Shown here piece by piece: positions 1 through 10,817 of a stretch of 35,744 nt of DNA (its first letter is position 1; each line of letters opens with the position of its first letter). Location of the stretch: contig JAEUQO010000321.1 in the NCBI GenBank assembly GCA_016789605.1, positions 1 to 35,744 on the forward strand, in the 5' to 3' direction. This DNA is from Acidobacteriota bacterium. Its GTDB lineage: Bacteria; Acidobacteriota; Blastocatellia; RBC074. The notes beneath the pieces are model-generated. The model saw only the letters and a program-made list of their open reading frames with translations. It had not been told where the DNA came from and did not search any database. A program made the position numbers and the translations under genes.

Positions 1-843
1 CAGCCAACATTGTGCAAGTCGTTTTGAAATGATGACGCCGCGTTGTCTGGATGACTTTCAATTCTTTTGATGTGTGTTAGACCGGCATATTCAACACAGC
101 CAATTGCATGCCGGTCTAACATTAAATCTCTTTGTGTGCCGGAACCTCTGTCGTAGGATGCCCGCCGTTGATGCTTGATGACGCAAGCGCAAATAAAAGA
201 GAAGCATTCCTCATGCCTCAGTGCTTCTTGAGTTTCCCTGAAAATTACGGCGATTAGTTGGTGGCGCAGGTGTTGGTAGAGTCGCGTTAATGAGTGATGT
301 TCAGTCACGCGGTCGGTTGATTGGTTATATCACGCGAACCTAACACCATTGGTCATTGCATTACCACCAGGGAACTACACACCACCCAAGCTCTGATGAA
401 AGGGCTTCGTTCTTACAATTCAACAGATCACACACGTGCGCAAACGCAGCACGTAATAGAGGAGTGTATAGGCTATGGTTCCCCCTTTTTCTTGCCGCCT
501 CCTGCCCACAGGCCTGATTCGGAATTTGCTTCGCTTTCATCTTTATTTTCATCCTCGTTTTCGGCTTCGGCGCAAAACGGCGACGTTTTGTTTTGCTGAT
601 TAATCGCCTTCTGTGTTGCGTCGTGGACAGGCAGGGAGAAAGACGTTCCCGCGCTTTTTCTCTGTCGCGACGCACGCAGGAATCAGGAGCAGCCTGCCCG
701 CCGGTACCACTGGCAAGGTCGCCGCAGACCATTGCGGACACGGCGCGAACGTGGCAGCGGGCACTGTTCATTGTTTGCATCACCCAATTGCGTCGCCCGA
801 GATGGCGAACCGGGCTGCGCATAACTTAAGGAGTAATAGCAGT
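1..843. other. Upstream region without a supported gene
   Basis: I find no reading frame here with recognisable protein features; the open frames on both strands are low-complexity or arginine-rich and look like chance. The frame of the downstream secreted protein stays open back to 613, but that stretch encodes no sensible N-terminus, whereas 844 has a good ribosome binding site and signal peptide. The region therefore probably holds the end of an upstream transcription unit (see the hairpin at 75-121) and a long leader or promoter for the 844 gene. A small 7-bp hairpin (573-579 with 584-590) is also present; no clear -35/-10 pair stands out. Confidence 0.5.
75..121. terminator. Inverted repeat, possible terminator of an upstream gene
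   Basis: A perfect inverted repeat pairs 75-88 with 108-121 (core GTTAGACCGGCAT / ATGCCGGTCTAAC) around a 19-nt loop. No long T-run follows (ATTAAATCTCTTTG), so it is a poor intrinsic terminator. It could instead be an operator or an RNA stem. No gene end is visible upstream in the window, so its role is open. Confidence 0.35.
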
Positions 844-3800
844 ATGTTGTTCTCTCTCTACCACCGGTTTTCAGCTCGTAGCAATCAATCACGGTTGAAA
901 GTCGGTTTGTCATTGTTGCTTATCTTTAGCCTGAGTCTGGCGTTGTTCGCGCCGAACGATTCGGCGGCGCAAGGCGAGTGCAAAGTCGAGGCCTCCACTA
1001 CTGTGCCGGCGTCAGCCGCTGCGGGCGAGGCGGTGAATTTTGCCGCCACGACAACCGCCAGCGGATGCGCCTCTGCCGTCGCATACGAATGGGATTTCGG
1101 CGACGGCACGCCGCGCGGCACAACGCAAAATCCGGCTCATACGTATGTTGCGCCGGGTGTTTACAATTGGCGTTTGTCAGCCATTGCCAATAACGGCGTG
1201 ACGACGATTGATACCGTTGCAGGCGGTTATGGCGACACCGTCGGCGCCAAAGACGGTTCATTTACGACTCCGATCGCGATTGCACGCGATCCACAAGGGC
1301 GCGGCGTTTATGTTTCTGATCAAGCGCTCACGGGCAACACCGTGCGCTTTCTCAATACGACGGATGCTGCGGTCACAATTGCGGGCAAACTCGTTCAGCC
1401 GGGCGTTATGCGCGTGTTGACGAATGATAGCGCGCTGGCCGGGTTTCAGAACATTTGGAATCGCGATCCGGCTGAAATCGGTGTCACCGGTTCCGGCCTG
1501 GCTGTGAACGGCAATGGCAACCTGCTTTACCTGGCTGACCAATTTAGCAATGCCGTGTGGGTGCTCAACGTTTCCGCCAGTGTGCAATCTGTGTTTGGCA
1601 CGTCGTTGAATCCCGGCACGCTGGGATTGCTGGCGCGTATTCCCGGTGGGGGTGTTAACGGCATCACCGTGCATCCGGTGACGGGCGAGGTGTATGTCAG
1701 TTACGACAACTTTGTGCGCAAAATCAGCGCCGTGGATGTGACTTCAGTGGTGGCGGGGAATGGGGCAACGACCAGCCCGACGCAAAAATTCCCGGATGTG
1801 CCGACCGATGCCTTGCAAGTGCCGTTGTTGCAACCGCGCGACCTGGCGTTCGACACCTCAGGCAATTTGTATATTGCTGATGCGCGGCACGCACGCATTG
1901 TCAAACTGGAGCCGACGGGCTTACTTTCGCTGACTGCGCAATACAGCAGCAATTCCTATCCGGCGGGCTTGGCGTTTTTCAATGGCAAGCTCTTTGTCGC
2001 CGATGGCAACGCGCAAAACATCGCGCGCATTGACAACCCCGGATCGGCGGGAAATGCGGCGACCTCGATTGCCGGAACGATCAGCCTTGTCTGTGATTAC
2101 ACTGCGACAACCTGCGGCGATGGCGGAGTGATCACCAATGCGACATTCAATTTGCAGGAATCCAATTCAACGCCTGCCTGGATTGGGTTGGAGGCTGATG
2201 CCAATGGCCTGTACGTTCTCGATCAGGGCAAAGCCGGACGCGGACGCGTGCGCTATCTAAATTTGAGCGCCAGTGCGGTCACATTGGCCGGCACACGCAT
2301 TGAGGGCAATCAGATTGACACCATCGCCGGTACGGGATTGCTGACGCCGTTTGATGGCGGCGTCGCCAACGGCGCTGTGCTGGGCGGTCCGAACGGCGTG
2401 GCCGCCGATGCGCAAGGCAATTTGTGGATCGCCAATACGTTGCGCGCGTCTTTGCGCTTTGTGAATCGCGGACAAAACGCGGTCACGCTATTTGCCGGAA
2501 CGCGCTCCGAAATCACCGTTTTGCCTGGGCAAATTGTTACCATCAACAAAGATGCAGGCCCAGGCGCGACAGACAATGTGTCGGTCATTCAAGCTGCGTT
2601 TGATACGCCGCAAGGATTGTTCGTCACTGACAAAGGCGTTTTCGTTGCCGATTCGAAATTTGGTCCGGCGGTGGACAATAAACGCACTGGCTCAATCCGC
2701 TTCATCAACACCAGCAACATCGGCGTTACGTTTTACGGCAGTTCTGCCACGCCAATTGTGATCCCGCCGGGCAATGTCGGGACAATCGTGGGAGGCAACC
2801 CTTCCGTGAGCAACATCGGCGATGGCGGCTTTGCCACGGGCGCGCGCTTGTTGGCGCCGAGCGATGTCGTCCTGCATCCGACGACGGGCGATATTTATGT
2901 GGCTGACCCCGGCAACAAAGCTGTGCGCAAGATCAACGCGAATACGGGCGTCGTATCCAGCTTGAACCTGCCGCCAGCGATTTACACTGGCGTCGGCATG
3001 GGCGCTGACGGACGGTTGTATGTGGCCAGTTACGACGGCGATCAGGTCTTGCGCGAAAGCGCCAGCGGCAGCGGAATATTTGCCGCAATGAATACCACGC
3101 CCATCGTTCGCCCGCGCGATGTCGCGGTAGATGCCAGTGGCGTCGCATTTGTGGCGCAAAGCAACGCCGCCAGTTCGGTCAGCAATCAAGCGCGCATCGT
3201 GCGGTTGGCTGTGGATGGCACGTCCTCAGTGATAGCGGGTGATACGCCTGGATACAGCGGTGACGGTGGCCCGGCGGTCAACGGCAAGTTGGCGTTTTCG
3301 CCGGACGATGTTTCGATTGGCACACTGGGCGGCAATACGCGTGTGCCGGGCGTGACCAATATCACGTTGAGCAATACTCGCGAAATCATTGTCGCTGACA
3401 GCAACAATGATCGTATTCGCCGCATTGCCGCAGGCACCGTGACGACCATCAAAACCGGTTCGATCACGATCACGGGGAACAATCCGGTTCCGACCGTCAG
3501 CAAGCTATCGCCGACGCTGGCCGTACTGGGGCGTGCGTTTACCTTGACCGTGACCGGAACAGGATTTGTGCCGACATCCAAGGTGCGCTGGGACGGGCAA
3601 GAGCGTGTGACGACCTATGTCAGCAGCACGCAATTGACGGCGCTGATTTCCGCCAACGACGTCACCGCCGCTGCGGTTGCCGCCGTCAGTGTGATCAACC
3701 CGGCTCCGGGCGGAGGCATATCCAATCCCGTAACCATCAACGTCGGTCGCATCAATGCGATTCCTTCGCTGAGCTCGCTGTTGCCGAACAAGGCTGCGGT

Positions 3801-5037
3801 CGGGGCAGCGTTTATATTGACGGTGAACGGCACCGGCTTTACCGATACATCGGTCGTTCGCTGGAATGGGTCTGATCGTGTCACGACGTTTATCAGTCCG
3901 ACGACCTTGCAGGCACAGATTCCGAGGACGGATTTGCCATCAGCCGGAACAGCCAACGTCAGCGTGTTTACACCTGAACCAGGCGGCGGGCTTTCGACTT
4001 CGGCCAGCTTCATCATTCTTGCGACGAATCCTGCACCGACACTGAGCAGCTTCACGCCGAACGTGGTTACCACCGGTCTGCCCGGTACGCAGGTGGTCGT
4101 CACGGGAACAAACTTTGCGGTGAATTCGGTTGTGCATTTGAACGGCGAAGCTCGTGACACGGTCTTTATCAGCGAACGCGAATTGCGCGCACAACTGACG
4201 GCGGCAGATTTTGCCCAAGCGCGTTCAGCGAATGTGACCGTCGTCACGCCAACGCCAGGCGGCGGCGTCTCGGCAGCCTTGCCTTTGCTGATCGGCCCGC
4301 AAGTCGCGAATGTGCCTGCCGCCAGTTTTAGCGGCAGCGTCGTCACGCCCGATTCCATCGTGGCGCTGTTTGGCAGTGATTTGACCAACGGAACAGAAGT
4401 CGCCACCTCTGTTCCATTGCCGACGACTTTGCGCGACACGACGGTGACGGTGCGTGATGCGGCTGGCATCGAACGGCTCGCGCCGCTGTTTTTCGTTTCG
4501 CCGGGGCAAATCAACTTCCTGGTGCCGACGGGAACGCAAGGCTCGCAATGTTTGGTGCTGGTGAAATCCGGCGCCGCGCTGAAAGGCGTGGGTTCGTTGA
4601 TTGTTGTGCCGGTTGCGCCGGTGATGTTTAGCGCCGACGCCACCGGACGCGGCACCGCCGCAGGCGTTGCGTTGCGTGTCAAAGCCGACGGCGCGCAAAG
4701 CTTCGAACCGTTGGTGCGTTACGATTCAGCGCAACAACGCTTCGTGCCGGTGCCGCTGGATTTGGGGCCGGAAACCGAGCAGGTCTATTTGATTCTGTAC
4801 GGCGCAGGCTTCCGTCAGCGCACTGCTTTGCCGTTGGTGCGGTTGCGCACGCCGGGCAGCACCACGGATACCGCCACCTTGCCCGTGCTTTTTGCGGGCG
4901 AAGCGCCAGGCTTTTTCGGGCTGGATCAATTGAACGTTGGTCCGCTGCCGCGTCGGCTGGCAGGCGATGGCGTGCAGGACGTGATTGTGAGCGCTGACAG
5001 TCGCACGGCGAATCTGGTGCAAATCACGTTCAAATAG
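844..5037 (+). CDS. Secreted PKD / NHL-propeller / IPT-TIG repeat protein
   Basis: The protein has 1397 aa. I chose ATG 844 because AAGGAG lies at 828-833 and the first 43 residues form a signal peptide (basic start, long Leu/Ser-rich core, end near SAAQ). A PKD domain follows, with the WDFGDGTP motif near residue 84. A long series of NHL-type propeller blades runs from about 120 to 870, with repeated '[13 protein letters not shown]'-like strands and 'GDGG' loops. Three IPT/TIG immunoglobulin-like repeats (about 880-1150) each end in a PGGG(I/L/V)S motif. The C-terminal 240 residues match the domain common at the end of acidobacterial exported proteins ('[10 protein letters not shown]'). Likely role: extracellular binding or adhesion; the ligand is unknown. 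It is monocistronic, ending at a strong terminator. Confidence 0.85.
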   Translation: MLFSLYHRFSARSNQSRLKVGLSLLLIFSLSLALFAPNDSAAQGECKVEASTTVPASAAAGEAVNFAATTTASGCASAVAYEWDFGDGTPRGTTQNPAHTYVAPGVYNWRLSAIANNGVTTIDTVAGGYGDTVGAKDGSFTTPIAIARDPQGRGVYVSDQALTGNTVRFLNTTDAAVTIAGKLVQPGVMRVLTNDSALAGFQNIWNRDPAEIGVTGSGLAVNGNGNLLYLADQFSNAVWVLNVSASVQSVFGTSLNPGTLGLLARIPGGGVNGITVHPVTGEVYVSYDNFVRKISAVDVTSVVAGNGATTSPTQKFPDVPTDALQVPLLQPRDLAFDTSGNLYIADARHARIVKLEPTGLLSLTAQYSSNSYPAGLAFFNGKLFVADGNAQNIARIDNPGSAGNAATSIAGTISLVCDYTATTCGDGGVITNATFNLQESNSTPAWIGLEADANGLYVLDQGKAGRGRVRYLNLSASAVTLAGTRIEGNQIDTIAGTGLLTPFDGGVANGAVLGGPNGVAADAQGNLWIANTLRASLRFVNRGQNAVTLFAGTRSEITVLPGQIVTINKDAGPGATDNVSVIQAAFDTPQGLFVTDKGVFVADSKFGPAVDNKRTGSIRFINTSNIGVTFYGSSATPIVIPPGNVGTIVGGNPSVSNIGDGGFATGARLLAPSDVVLHPTTGDIYVADPGNKAVRKINANTGVVSSLNLPPAIYTGVGMGADGRLYVASYDGDQVLRESASGSGIFAAMNTTPIVRPRDVAVDASGVAFVAQSNAASSVSNQARIVRLAVDGTSSVIAGDTPGYSGDGGPAVNGKLAFSPDDVSIGTLGGNTRVPGVTNITLSNTREIIVADSNNDRIRRIAAGTVTTIKTGSITITGNNPVPTVSKLSPTLAVLGRAFTLTVTGTGFVPTSKVRWDGQERVTTYVSSTQLTALISANDVTAAAVAAVSVINPAPGGGISNPVTINVGRINAIPSLSSLLPNKAAVGAAFILTVNGTGFTDTSVVRWNGSDRVTTFISPTTLQAQIPRTDLPSAGTANVSVFTPEPGGGLSTSASFIILATNPAPTLSSFTPNVVTTGLPGTQVVVTGTNFAVNSVVHLNGEARDTVFISERELRAQLTAADFAQARSANVTVVTPTPGGGVSAALPLLIGPQVANVPAASFSGSVVTPDSIVALFGSDLTNGTEVATSVPLPTTLRDTTVTVRDAAGIERLAPLFFVSPGQINFLVPTGTQGSQCLVLVKSGAALKGVGSLIVVPVAPVMFSADATGRGTAAGVALRVKADGAQSFEPLVRYDSAQQRFVPVPLDLGPETEQVYLILYGAGFRQRTALPLVRLRTPGSTTDTATLPVLFAGEAPGFFGLDQLNVGPLPRRLAGDGVQDVIVSADSRTANLVQITFK

Positions 5038-5061
5038 TTTCTCTCTCACCCACACTGACTC

Positions 5062-5099
5062 GGGCGCGGGCTTCCTTGCGAAGCACGCGCCCTTTTTTT
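5062..5099 (+). terminator. Rho-independent terminator
   Basis: The stem GGGCGCG (5062-5068) pairs with CGCGCCC (5086-5092), and the inner stem GCTTC / GAAGC closes a CTTGC loop. A run of seven T follows at 5093-5099. It lies 25 bases after the stop of the NHL/IPT gene and separates it from the ligase fusion at 5180. Confidence 0.9.
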
Positions 5100-5179
5100 A
5101 CTGTTGGCTTTCCGCGTTGTCTGACGTACACCAAATCAGATTGAAATAGATCACAGCTTCGTTCCTGACGGGAGGGTTT

Positions 5180-7696
5180 GTGCGCGATTCGGTCAGCAGT
5201 TTGTTGGACGATCACCTGACACAAAGTGGCGACCTTGCGTTTGCGCAAATGCGTGGGCTGCGCACGGTGCGTTGGTCTTATGCCGCGCTGGCGCAAACAG
5301 CGTATCGCTTTGCTCGTGAGCTGGAAGCACGTCAGATCGGTCGTGGTGACCGTGTATTGCTGTGGGCGGAAAACAGCGCCGAATGGGTGGCGGCATTTTT
5401 CGGTTGTGTATTGCGCGGCGCAGTAATCGTGCCGCTGGATGAACAAAGCGCGCCGGATTTCGCTACACGCGTGCAACAACAGGTAACCGCCAGATTGTTG
5501 CTTTGCGGCGCAGAACAGCAACGACAATTTCAGGCTGACTTGCCCCAGCTTCGTTTGGCTGATTTGCCCGAGGCCATCGCGCACCACTCTGCCGCGCGTT
5601 ACGAAGCGCAAAGCAGCAACGATGACCTGGTCGAAATCATTTTTACGTCAGGCACCACGGCAGAGCCGAAAGGCGTTTGTTTGACGCATCGCAACCTGTT
5701 GGCGAACCTGAACCCGCTGGCCGAAGAAATCGAACAATATCGTCGCTATGAACGCTGGGTGCATCCGTTACGGTTTTTATGCCTGTTGCCGCTCAGCCAT
5801 GTGTTCGGCCAATTCATGGGGATGTTTGTGCCGCGCTTGTTGGGCGGCGAAGTCTTTTTTCAAGCTTCGCACAATCCGTCTGACATTATCGCGACGATCA
5901 AACGCGAACGGATTTCAGTGGCTTCGGTAGTGCCGCGCCAGCTCGAAACCTTGCGCGACAAACTCGAGCGCGATTTTGCCGCGCGCGGAGCGCTGCCAGA
6001 TTTTCAACAACGCTTTGCCAGGGCTGAGGGAAAACACTTTTTGCATCGTTGGTGGATGTTCCGCGATTTGCATCGGCAATTTGGCTGGAAGTTCTGGGCG
6101 TTTGTTTCTGGCGGCGCGACACTCAACACCGAAGTCGAAACGTTCTGGCAACGATTGAGTTTCGCTGTGGTGCAGGGATATGGCATGACCGAAACGGCTT
6201 CGCTGGTCAGCGTCAATCATCCGTTCAAACTCAGTCGCGGTTCGATTGGCAAAACGTTGCCGGGGCAGGAAGTGAAGTTGAACGAGCAGGGCGAGATTCT
6301 GGTGCGCGGAGCCAACGTTGCGGCTGGATATTGGCGTGACGGGGTACAGCCTTTGCCCGGTGCAGAAGGCTGGTTGCGGACAGGTGATGTCGGTGCGCTT
6401 GATGCCGAAGGCAACCTGTTTTTCAAAGGGCGTCAAAAAGACGTCATCGTCACTGCCGCCGGATTGAATTTGTATCCGGAAGACCTGGAAGCCGCGCTCA
6501 ACCAACAACCCGAAGTGCGTGCCAGTTGCGTCGTCGGCATTGAAGGCGCACAAGGGCCGGAACCTGTCGCCGTGCTGATCTTGCGCGACGTTTCACCTGA
6601 AGCGCAGCGCGATGCGACAAACATCCTTGCTCGCGCGAACGCCTTGCTTAACGAATCGCAACGCCTGCGCCGCTGTTTTGTCTGGCCAGAAGCTGACTTT
6701 CCGCGCACGGCCACGCAAAAAGTGCGCAAGCCGCTGGTGAAAGAATTCGTGCTGGCACAAACAACCGCGACAGCTTCCTCCACAGCGCCAGCCAGTCCGT
6801 TGGCGCACATTCTCGCTTCGTTGGGGAGTTCGGATTTGCGCCAACTGGATTCATTGGGGCGCGTGGCGTTGCTCAGCGCGCTTGAAGATCGCTATCAAAT
6901 CGAACTCGACGAAGCCGCCTTGACGCCTGCTACGACGGTGCACGAACTCGAAGCGATGATTCGTTCACGTGCCGATGCCAGCGCGACGGTCAGCGAAACG
7001 TCCGTGCCATATCCTTATCCGAAATGGGCGTTGCGCTGGCCGGTGACCTGGTTGCGTGTGCTCGCGTATCACTTGCTGATTGTGCCGTTTGTTTCTGTGA
7101 TGTGTTGGCCGCGTGTGCGTGGTCAGCAGCGGTTGCGTGATTTGCGCAGCCCGGTGCTTTTTATCGCCAATCATATTTCGATGGTAGACCCGGCGATGAT
7201 CCTGTTTGCTTTGCCCGGTCATTATCGTCGGCATCTGGCTGTGGCAATGGCAGGCGAACGCTTGCGCGCATTGCAGCAACGAAAAGACGGCGCGAATTGG
7301 CTTAGCCGTCTTTTTGACCCGCTCAAATATTTGCTGGTCGTCACGGTGTTCAACGTGTTTCCGTTGCCGCAAAAGAGCGGGTTTCGTCGCAGCTTTGCGT
7401 ATGCTGGCGAGGCCGTCGAACGCGGATACAGCGTGCTGGTATTTCCCGAAGGGCGCACGACCGACGATGGCGAGATGAAACCGTTTATGTCCGGGATTGG
7501 TTTGCTGGCGGAAAATTTAGGACTGACGGTGGTGCCAATGAAAATTGCAGGCTTGTTCGATTTGACGGCGCAACGGCGCTATTTCTCTCGTCCCGGAACG
7601 GTGACGATCACCTTTGGCGCGCCGGTGTCGTTTGTACCTGATAGCGCGCCCGGGCAGATTACCGCGGAACTGGAGCGGCTTGTGCGAGAGCTTTGA
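5180..7696 (+). CDS. Trifunctional acyl-AMP ligase / ACP-like / lysophospholipid acyltransferase
   Basis: The protein has 838 aa and starts at GTG 5180 behind GGAGG (5171-5175). Residues about 1-520 are an AMP-forming acyl ligase: P-loop [11 protein letters not shown] near 154, [10 protein letters not shown] near 333, TGDVG near 400, and the C-terminal hinge [18 protein letters not shown]. About 535-595 is a short carrier-like helix bundle with D557-S558-L559, the site expected for a 4'-phosphopantetheine. About 625-838 is a PlsC-type acyltransferase with NHISMVD (H665, D670) and FPEGRTT (E757). A hydrophobic stretch near 630-650 suggests membrane contact. The layout resembles Aas-type acyltransferase/acyl-ACP synthetases with the order reversed and a built-in carrier. 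It probably activates a fatty acid, loads it on its own carrier and transfers it to a lysolipid. It converges with the minus-strand lipid cluster. Confidence 0.85.
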   Translation: MRDSVSSLLDDHLTQSGDLAFAQMRGLRTVRWSYAALAQTAYRFARELEARQIGRGDRVLLWAENSAEWVAAFFGCVLRGAVIVPLDEQSAPDFATRVQQQVTARLLLCGAEQQRQFQADLPQLRLADLPEAIAHHSAARYEAQSSNDDLVEIIFTSGTTAEPKGVCLTHRNLLANLNPLAEEIEQYRRYERWVHPLRFLCLLPLSHVFGQFMGMFVPRLLGGEVFFQASHNPSDIIATIKRERISVASVVPRQLETLRDKLERDFAARGALPDFQQRFARAEGKHFLHRWWMFRDLHRQFGWKFWAFVSGGATLNTEVETFWQRLSFAVVQGYGMTETASLVSVNHPFKLSRGSIGKTLPGQEVKLNEQGEILVRGANVAAGYWRDGVQPLPGAEGWLRTGDVGALDAEGNLFFKGRQKDVIVTAAGLNLYPEDLEAALNQQPEVRASCVVGIEGAQGPEPVAVLILRDVSPEAQRDATNILARANALLNESQRLRRCFVWPEADFPRTATQKVRKPLVKEFVLAQTTATASSTAPASPLAHILASLGSSDLRQLDSLGRVALLSALEDRYQIELDEAALTPATTVHELEAMIRSRADASATVSETSVPYPYPKWALRWPVTWLRVLAYHLLIVPFVSVMCWPRVRGQQRLRDLRSPVLFIANHISMVDPAMILFALPGHYRRHLAVAMAGERLRALQQRKDGANWLSRLFDPLKYLLVVTVFNVFPLPQKSGFRRSFAYAGEAVERGYSVLVFPEGRTTDDGEMKPFMSGIGLLAENLGLTVVPMKIAGLFDLTAQRRYFSRPGTVTITFGAPVSFVPDSAPGQITAELERLVREL

Positions 7697-7736
7697 CAAC
7701 GCTTTTGGCGCAGCGCGTCATCCGTCTTGAGGGATA

Positions 7737-8585
7737 TCAGCGCACGGCTTCTTGGGGAGAGGGAACAGACGTGGTTTGAACTGTGGTTACCGGGCTCAGG
7801 CCGTAAAACTCGTTCACGGGTTGCGCAACGATGGCTTGCACGCGCTGGCGCAACGGCTCGACCTCGTTTTTGCCCAGACCGGCAGTTTCGATCGTGTCGT
7901 GCATATAGACCGTGATTTTGGCGGGGAACAGCTTCCAGTCCTTCTTTTTGCTGAATTCGTATGCGCCCACGATGCTCATCGGCGCAATCGGATAGCCATA
8001 TTGAATCGCCATGCGAAATGCGCCCGGATTGAATTCGCCCACCAGGCCGTTGAGCGTGCGCGAACCTTCAGCAAAGACAATCAAACTGACGCCGGAATCC
8101 AGGCGCTCTTTGGTCAGCTTCATCATTTGTTTGTATTTGGCCAGATTGCCTTCGGGCGGGACGGGCACATTACCAAACCGTTTCATCATCCAGCCATACG
8201 CCGGAATCTTGAAATGAGATTCGTGTTCCAGGCCGCGCACGAATTGCGGAATGGCCGAATAGATGATGAAGGCATCCCACAGATCAATATGATTGCAAAT
8301 GAACAAACTGGTGCGCGTGCGATCAAACCCGGGCGCAAACTTCACTTCGAAATCCACACCCGCCAACCGCAGGATGTTGCGGAACAACCAGCGTTGTGGC
8401 CCGTCGTTTTTGCGCGGATCAATGAACACGCCCATCAACACCAACGCCGAACACACCGGGAAAAAGTGCAGAATGCTGGCGATCCAAACCAGAACCGAAC
8501 GAATGCTGTAATAGGCTTTCTGGAAAAAATTCAGTGACGCCCAGGCGTGAGTAGGATGATTACGAATGTCAGAGCGGATGTTCAT
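7737..8585 (-). CDS. 1-acyl-sn-glycerol-3-phosphate acyltransferase (PlsC family)
   Basis: This 282-aa protein has a membrane helix near residues 27-52, the catalytic NHIDLWD (H99, D104) and the substrate motif FAEGSRT (E173-R176), the two hallmarks of the LPLAT/PlsC family. The reaction is transfer of an acyl group from acyl-ACP or acyl-CoA to a lysophosphatidate-like acceptor at the inner membrane. It is the last gene of the minus-strand train, 101 bases after the lipid kinase. It is short of nothing for the family. Because a second PlsC domain is fused to the ligase at 5180, this copy may act on a special lipid rather than serve as the housekeeping enzyme; that is inference. Confidence 0.85.
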   Translation of the reverse strand: MNIRSDIRNHPTHAWASLNFFQKAYYSIRSVLVWIASILHFFPVCSALVLMGVFIDPRKNDGPQRWLFRNILRLAGVDFEVKFAPGFDRTRTSLFICNHIDLWDAFIIYSAIPQFVRGLEHESHFKIPAYGWMMKRFGNVPVPPEGNLAKYKQMMKLTKERLDSGVSLIVFAEGSRTLNGLVGEFNPGAFRMAIQYGYPIAPMSIVGAYEFSKKKDWKLFPAKITVYMHDTIETAGLGKNEVEPLRQRVQAIVAQPVNEFYGLSPVTTVQTTSVPSPQEAVR

Positions 8586-8592
8586 AAGCGGG

Positions 8593-8620
8593 TGTCAGAT
8601 GTCATGTGTCAGGTGTCAAA
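8593..8620. repeat. Four TGTCANN repeats at exact 7-bp period
   Basis: TGTCA occurs at 8593, 8600, 8607 and 8614, each followed by two variable bases. It lies in the 101-base gap between the lipid kinase stop and the PlsC start, just upstream of the PlsC start codon on the minus strand. It may be a regulator site array or a chance short tandem repeat. I have a general impression that similar TGTCA-rich strings occur between genes in other genomes, but I cannot check it here. Confidence 0.6.
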
Positions 8621-8686
8621 GCCATTGCGAAGCGCTGCGGTTCTTACGGCTCACGCAAAACTGAAACCTGGCCGCAGACAACTGGT

Positions 8687-9595
8687 TCAAACCATAACGT
8701 TCAATGCGGACGGCAACACTTCCAACGATTCCATCTGTACGGTCATCACTTCGCCGTCAATCATGATGTCCATCGGTTCACTGAAATTCAGCTCAATGCG
8801 TCTGGCCTGTCCTGTCCAGATCAGCGGGTGATGAATGTGCGAACCGTCATAGCATTTGGGAAAGTTGCGAATGAAATCGAAGCGGTCTGCTGACCAACGC
8901 ACAATTTCGATTTGTCCGTCGCCGGTGTCGGCATTGGGGGCCAGCATCATGTTGCCGCCCGTAAATTTGCTGTTGTTGAAAATCAGCAGCGCCGTGCTGG
9001 GCGAATCCTCAAGCGGAGTCCCATCCAGCTTGAGCGGGAAGACTCGCTTTTGAAACCTGGCCAGCGTCAACACCACTGCCAGGCCATAACTTGCCGCGCC
9101 CAGCCGTTTGAACTTACCGGCTAGAGTGCAAACGTCTGCGACAAAACCCAAACTCAGAATGTTGATGTAATACACCGTGCCGGTTTTGTGTTTCAGTCGA
9201 ATGACATCGCACGGTCGCGAGCGGTTTTCGATGATCGCTTGCAGCGCGTAATTCGCGCCGCCATCTTTGGTAGAAGCCGTGAAGTCGCGCAGAAACGAAT
9301 TGCCCGTGCCTAGCGGCAAAAAGCCAAGCGTTGGCGGAGCGTCGTTGAGCGCTTCAGGAAACAATCCGTTGACCGTCTCAAACGAAGTTCCGTCGCCTCC
9401 AACCGCGATGAATCGCCGATAGCCATTTTTGTAAGCTTCGCGCGCCAGTTCAGTCGCGTGGCCTGCGCGCTTGGTTTCAGCCACATCAAAGCTGACGCCA
9501 GCCGCGCGCAAACGATCCATCGTCGGCCCCAGCAGCTTTGCCGCTTTGCCGAACCCTGCCGCCGGATTGACGATTGCCAGAGTTGCGTTGGTCAT
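8687..9595 (-). CDS. Diacylglycerol/sphingosine kinase-like lipid kinase
   Basis: This 302-aa protein has the DAGK catalytic fold: an N-terminal nucleotide loop [11 protein letters not shown] (10-20), the signature GGDGT (66-70), and [11 protein letters not shown] near 97-107. The C-terminal beta-sandwich contains a [13 protein letters not shown] segment. Members phosphorylate diacylglycerol or related lipids with ATP. It starts 8 bases after the NTF2-like gene and is followed by PlsC, so phosphorylation and acylation of a glycerolipid are encoded side by side. The exact lipid cannot be read from the sequence; bacterial YegS/DgkB relatives use phosphatidylglycerol or diacylglycerol. Confidence 0.85.
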   Translation of the reverse strand: MTNATLAIVNPAAGFGKAAKLLGPTMDRLRAAGVSFDVAETKRAGHATELAREAYKNGYRRFIAVGGDGTSFETVNGLFPEALNDAPPTLGFLPLGTGNSFLRDFTASTKDGGANYALQAIIENRSRPCDVIRLKHKTGTVYYINILSLGFVADVCTLAGKFKRLGAASYGLAVVLTLARFQKRVFPLKLDGTPLEDSPSTALLIFNNSKFTGGNMMLAPNADTGDGQIEIVRWSADRFDFIRNFPKCYDGSHIHHPLIWTGQARRIELNFSEPMDIMIDGEVMTVQMESLEVLPSALNVMV

Positions 9596-9603
9596 CTTTA
9601 GTC

Positions 9604-9963
9604 TCAGGCGGTGTAATGCGCGAAAGCCTTTTCCACCTTGCCCTCCGCGTTGAAATGAAACACTTCAGCGGCGAACTGCCCGCGCTGATTTTTGTAATAA
9701 AGCGTGATGCTGCTCACGCCGGTTAACACCGAAATCAGTTCGAAATGCAGATTGGGCATCAACGCCAAACCTTTTGCCCAATATGCGCCAACTTGCTCTT
9801 TGCCTTTCAACCTGCCGGAGGCTTCGCCCGCGATGTCGGCAATGCGCGGCGAAGTCATTTCAAAATCATCCGTGTAATGCGACAGAATGCGATCAAGATC
9901 GTGTGCATTCCACGACTCAATCCAATCAGCGGCGAAGTGTTCGGCAAAAGCGCGTTGGATCAT
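9604..9963 (-). CDS. NTF2/SnoaL-like small protein
   Basis: The product has 119 aa. The ATG at 9963 overlaps the AriB stop codon as ATGA (9960-9963); the open frame continues 23 codons upstream inside ariB, but those residues look unlike the family. The sequence has the cone-fold pattern of NTF2/SnoaL proteins: helix '[23 protein letters not shown]', a GKEQVGAYW helix, then three strands ending in [16 protein letters not shown]. Such proteins are small hydrolases, isomerases or binding modules, so no reaction can be assigned. It is coupled to the PARIS-like pair upstream and lies 8 bases before the lipid kinase downstream. Its base composition resembles the lipid genes rather than ariA, so it may be a lipid-operon gene that became coupled to the insert. 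Confidence 0.75.
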   Translation of the reverse strand: MIQRAFAEHFAADWIESWNAHDLDRILSHYTDDFEMTSPRIADIAGEASGRLKGKEQVGAYWAKGLALMPNLHFELISVLTGVSSITLYYKNQRGQFAAEVFHFNAEGKVEKAFAHYTA

Positions 9964-10817
9964 CTGAATACCTGAAACGGCGGATTGGCTTTCTGCCAAC
10001 TCTGAACGGAAGCATAAAGCTGAGTCGAACAAAAATGGATAAACTCGTAAGCCAATCTCAAAGCGCGACTGACGACTTCCTGCTCAACTTTTTTGGTGTC
10101 ATTGGAGCCGAGCGTTTTTCGTAAGCCAATCGAAAGCAAACCGACAAGGTCGTGTCCGCAACAAGCTTGCCATAAGTCGTGGCTTTCGTTTTTGAGTTCT
10201 TGCGCTTGTTGGCGAATTTCGGCTTCGTTCAAATGATGCGCGCTTGAATGATCCTTTGCTGTTTTGACTAGCTTGGCTTCATCAATCATCAGAGTGTCAT
10301 GGTCAACAAACTTGCCGAAGGCCAAACCTTCAAACTTCAAGTTGAGTTGTTGTCGCAAAGAAGCCCAACGCAGATAGCCAAGATGGCTTCCGCTTTTCAG
10401 CAGGATTATGCGAATGTCATCGCCCTGACGTGCTACGAAACTCGCCAGTTTGTTTTCAGAGCCAAGCTCTGCCAGAACTTTTTCAAGCGCAGGCGATTGG
10501 ATGATGAGTGTTTCAAGGTCGTGAGTGTCAGTGAAGTAGAGGTTGGGGCTGGCTGGTTGTTGGCCTTCAAGCCTGTCGAAGTCGGCATCAACGATTGCCA
10601 GAATGCCCACGAAGCTGTCTCTTTCTAAAATTTCCAACACTTGGATGACATTGATCTTGTTGTTGGCAATGACAATCCGGCAATCAGTGTCTCTGATGAA
10701 ATTTCGGTAAACACGGGCATCTGTGGAGCCTTCAACCAAAAGAAAAGCTCCAAAGTGCTGTGACCGGTCCATTCTTATCTCATTAGCAATGTCTACAGGG
10801 TCAAGAAGTTCTCTCAT
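9960..10817 (-). CDS. ariB: AriB-like DUF4435/Toprim effector nuclease of a PARIS-like system
   Basis: This 285-aa protein carries Toprim-type acidic motifs of the DUF4435 family: LLVEGSTDARVY with E29, IVDADFD with D77, D79 and D81, and TDTHDLE (97-102). In described PARIS systems AriB is held by the AriA ATPase and released when a phage anti-restriction protein is sensed; freed AriB then cleaves host tRNA and stops infection. E29 sits where the catalytic Glu of E. coli AriB (E26) is expected. The start overlaps the ariA stop as ATGA (10814-10817) and the stop overlaps the NTF2-like start as ATGA. The gene is more AT-rich than the flanking lipid genes, consistent with transfer. A generic OLD/Toprim partner is the alternative, but the DUF4435 motifs favour AriB. 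Confidence 0.8.
   Translation of the reverse strand: MRELLDPVDIANEIRMDRSQHFGAFLLVEGSTDARVYRNFIRDTDCRIVIANNKINVIQVLEILERDSFVGILAIVDADFDRLEGQQPASPNLYFTDTHDLETLIIQSPALEKVLAELGSENKLASFVARQGDDIRIILLKSGSHLGYLRWASLRQQLNLKFEGLAFGKFVDHDTLMIDEAKLVKTAKDHSSAHHLNEAEIRQQAQELKNESHDLWQACCGHDLVGLLSIGLRKTLGSNDTKKVEQEVVSRALRLAYEFIHFCSTQLYASVQSWQKANPPFQVFR

Noticed and set aside
613..843. N-terminal extension of the NHL/IPT protein
   Set aside because: It encodes a sequence without features and would bury the clear signal peptide that starts at 844.
8593..8620. CRISPR-like array
   Set aside because: The units are only 7 bp, with no spacers or cas genes nearby.
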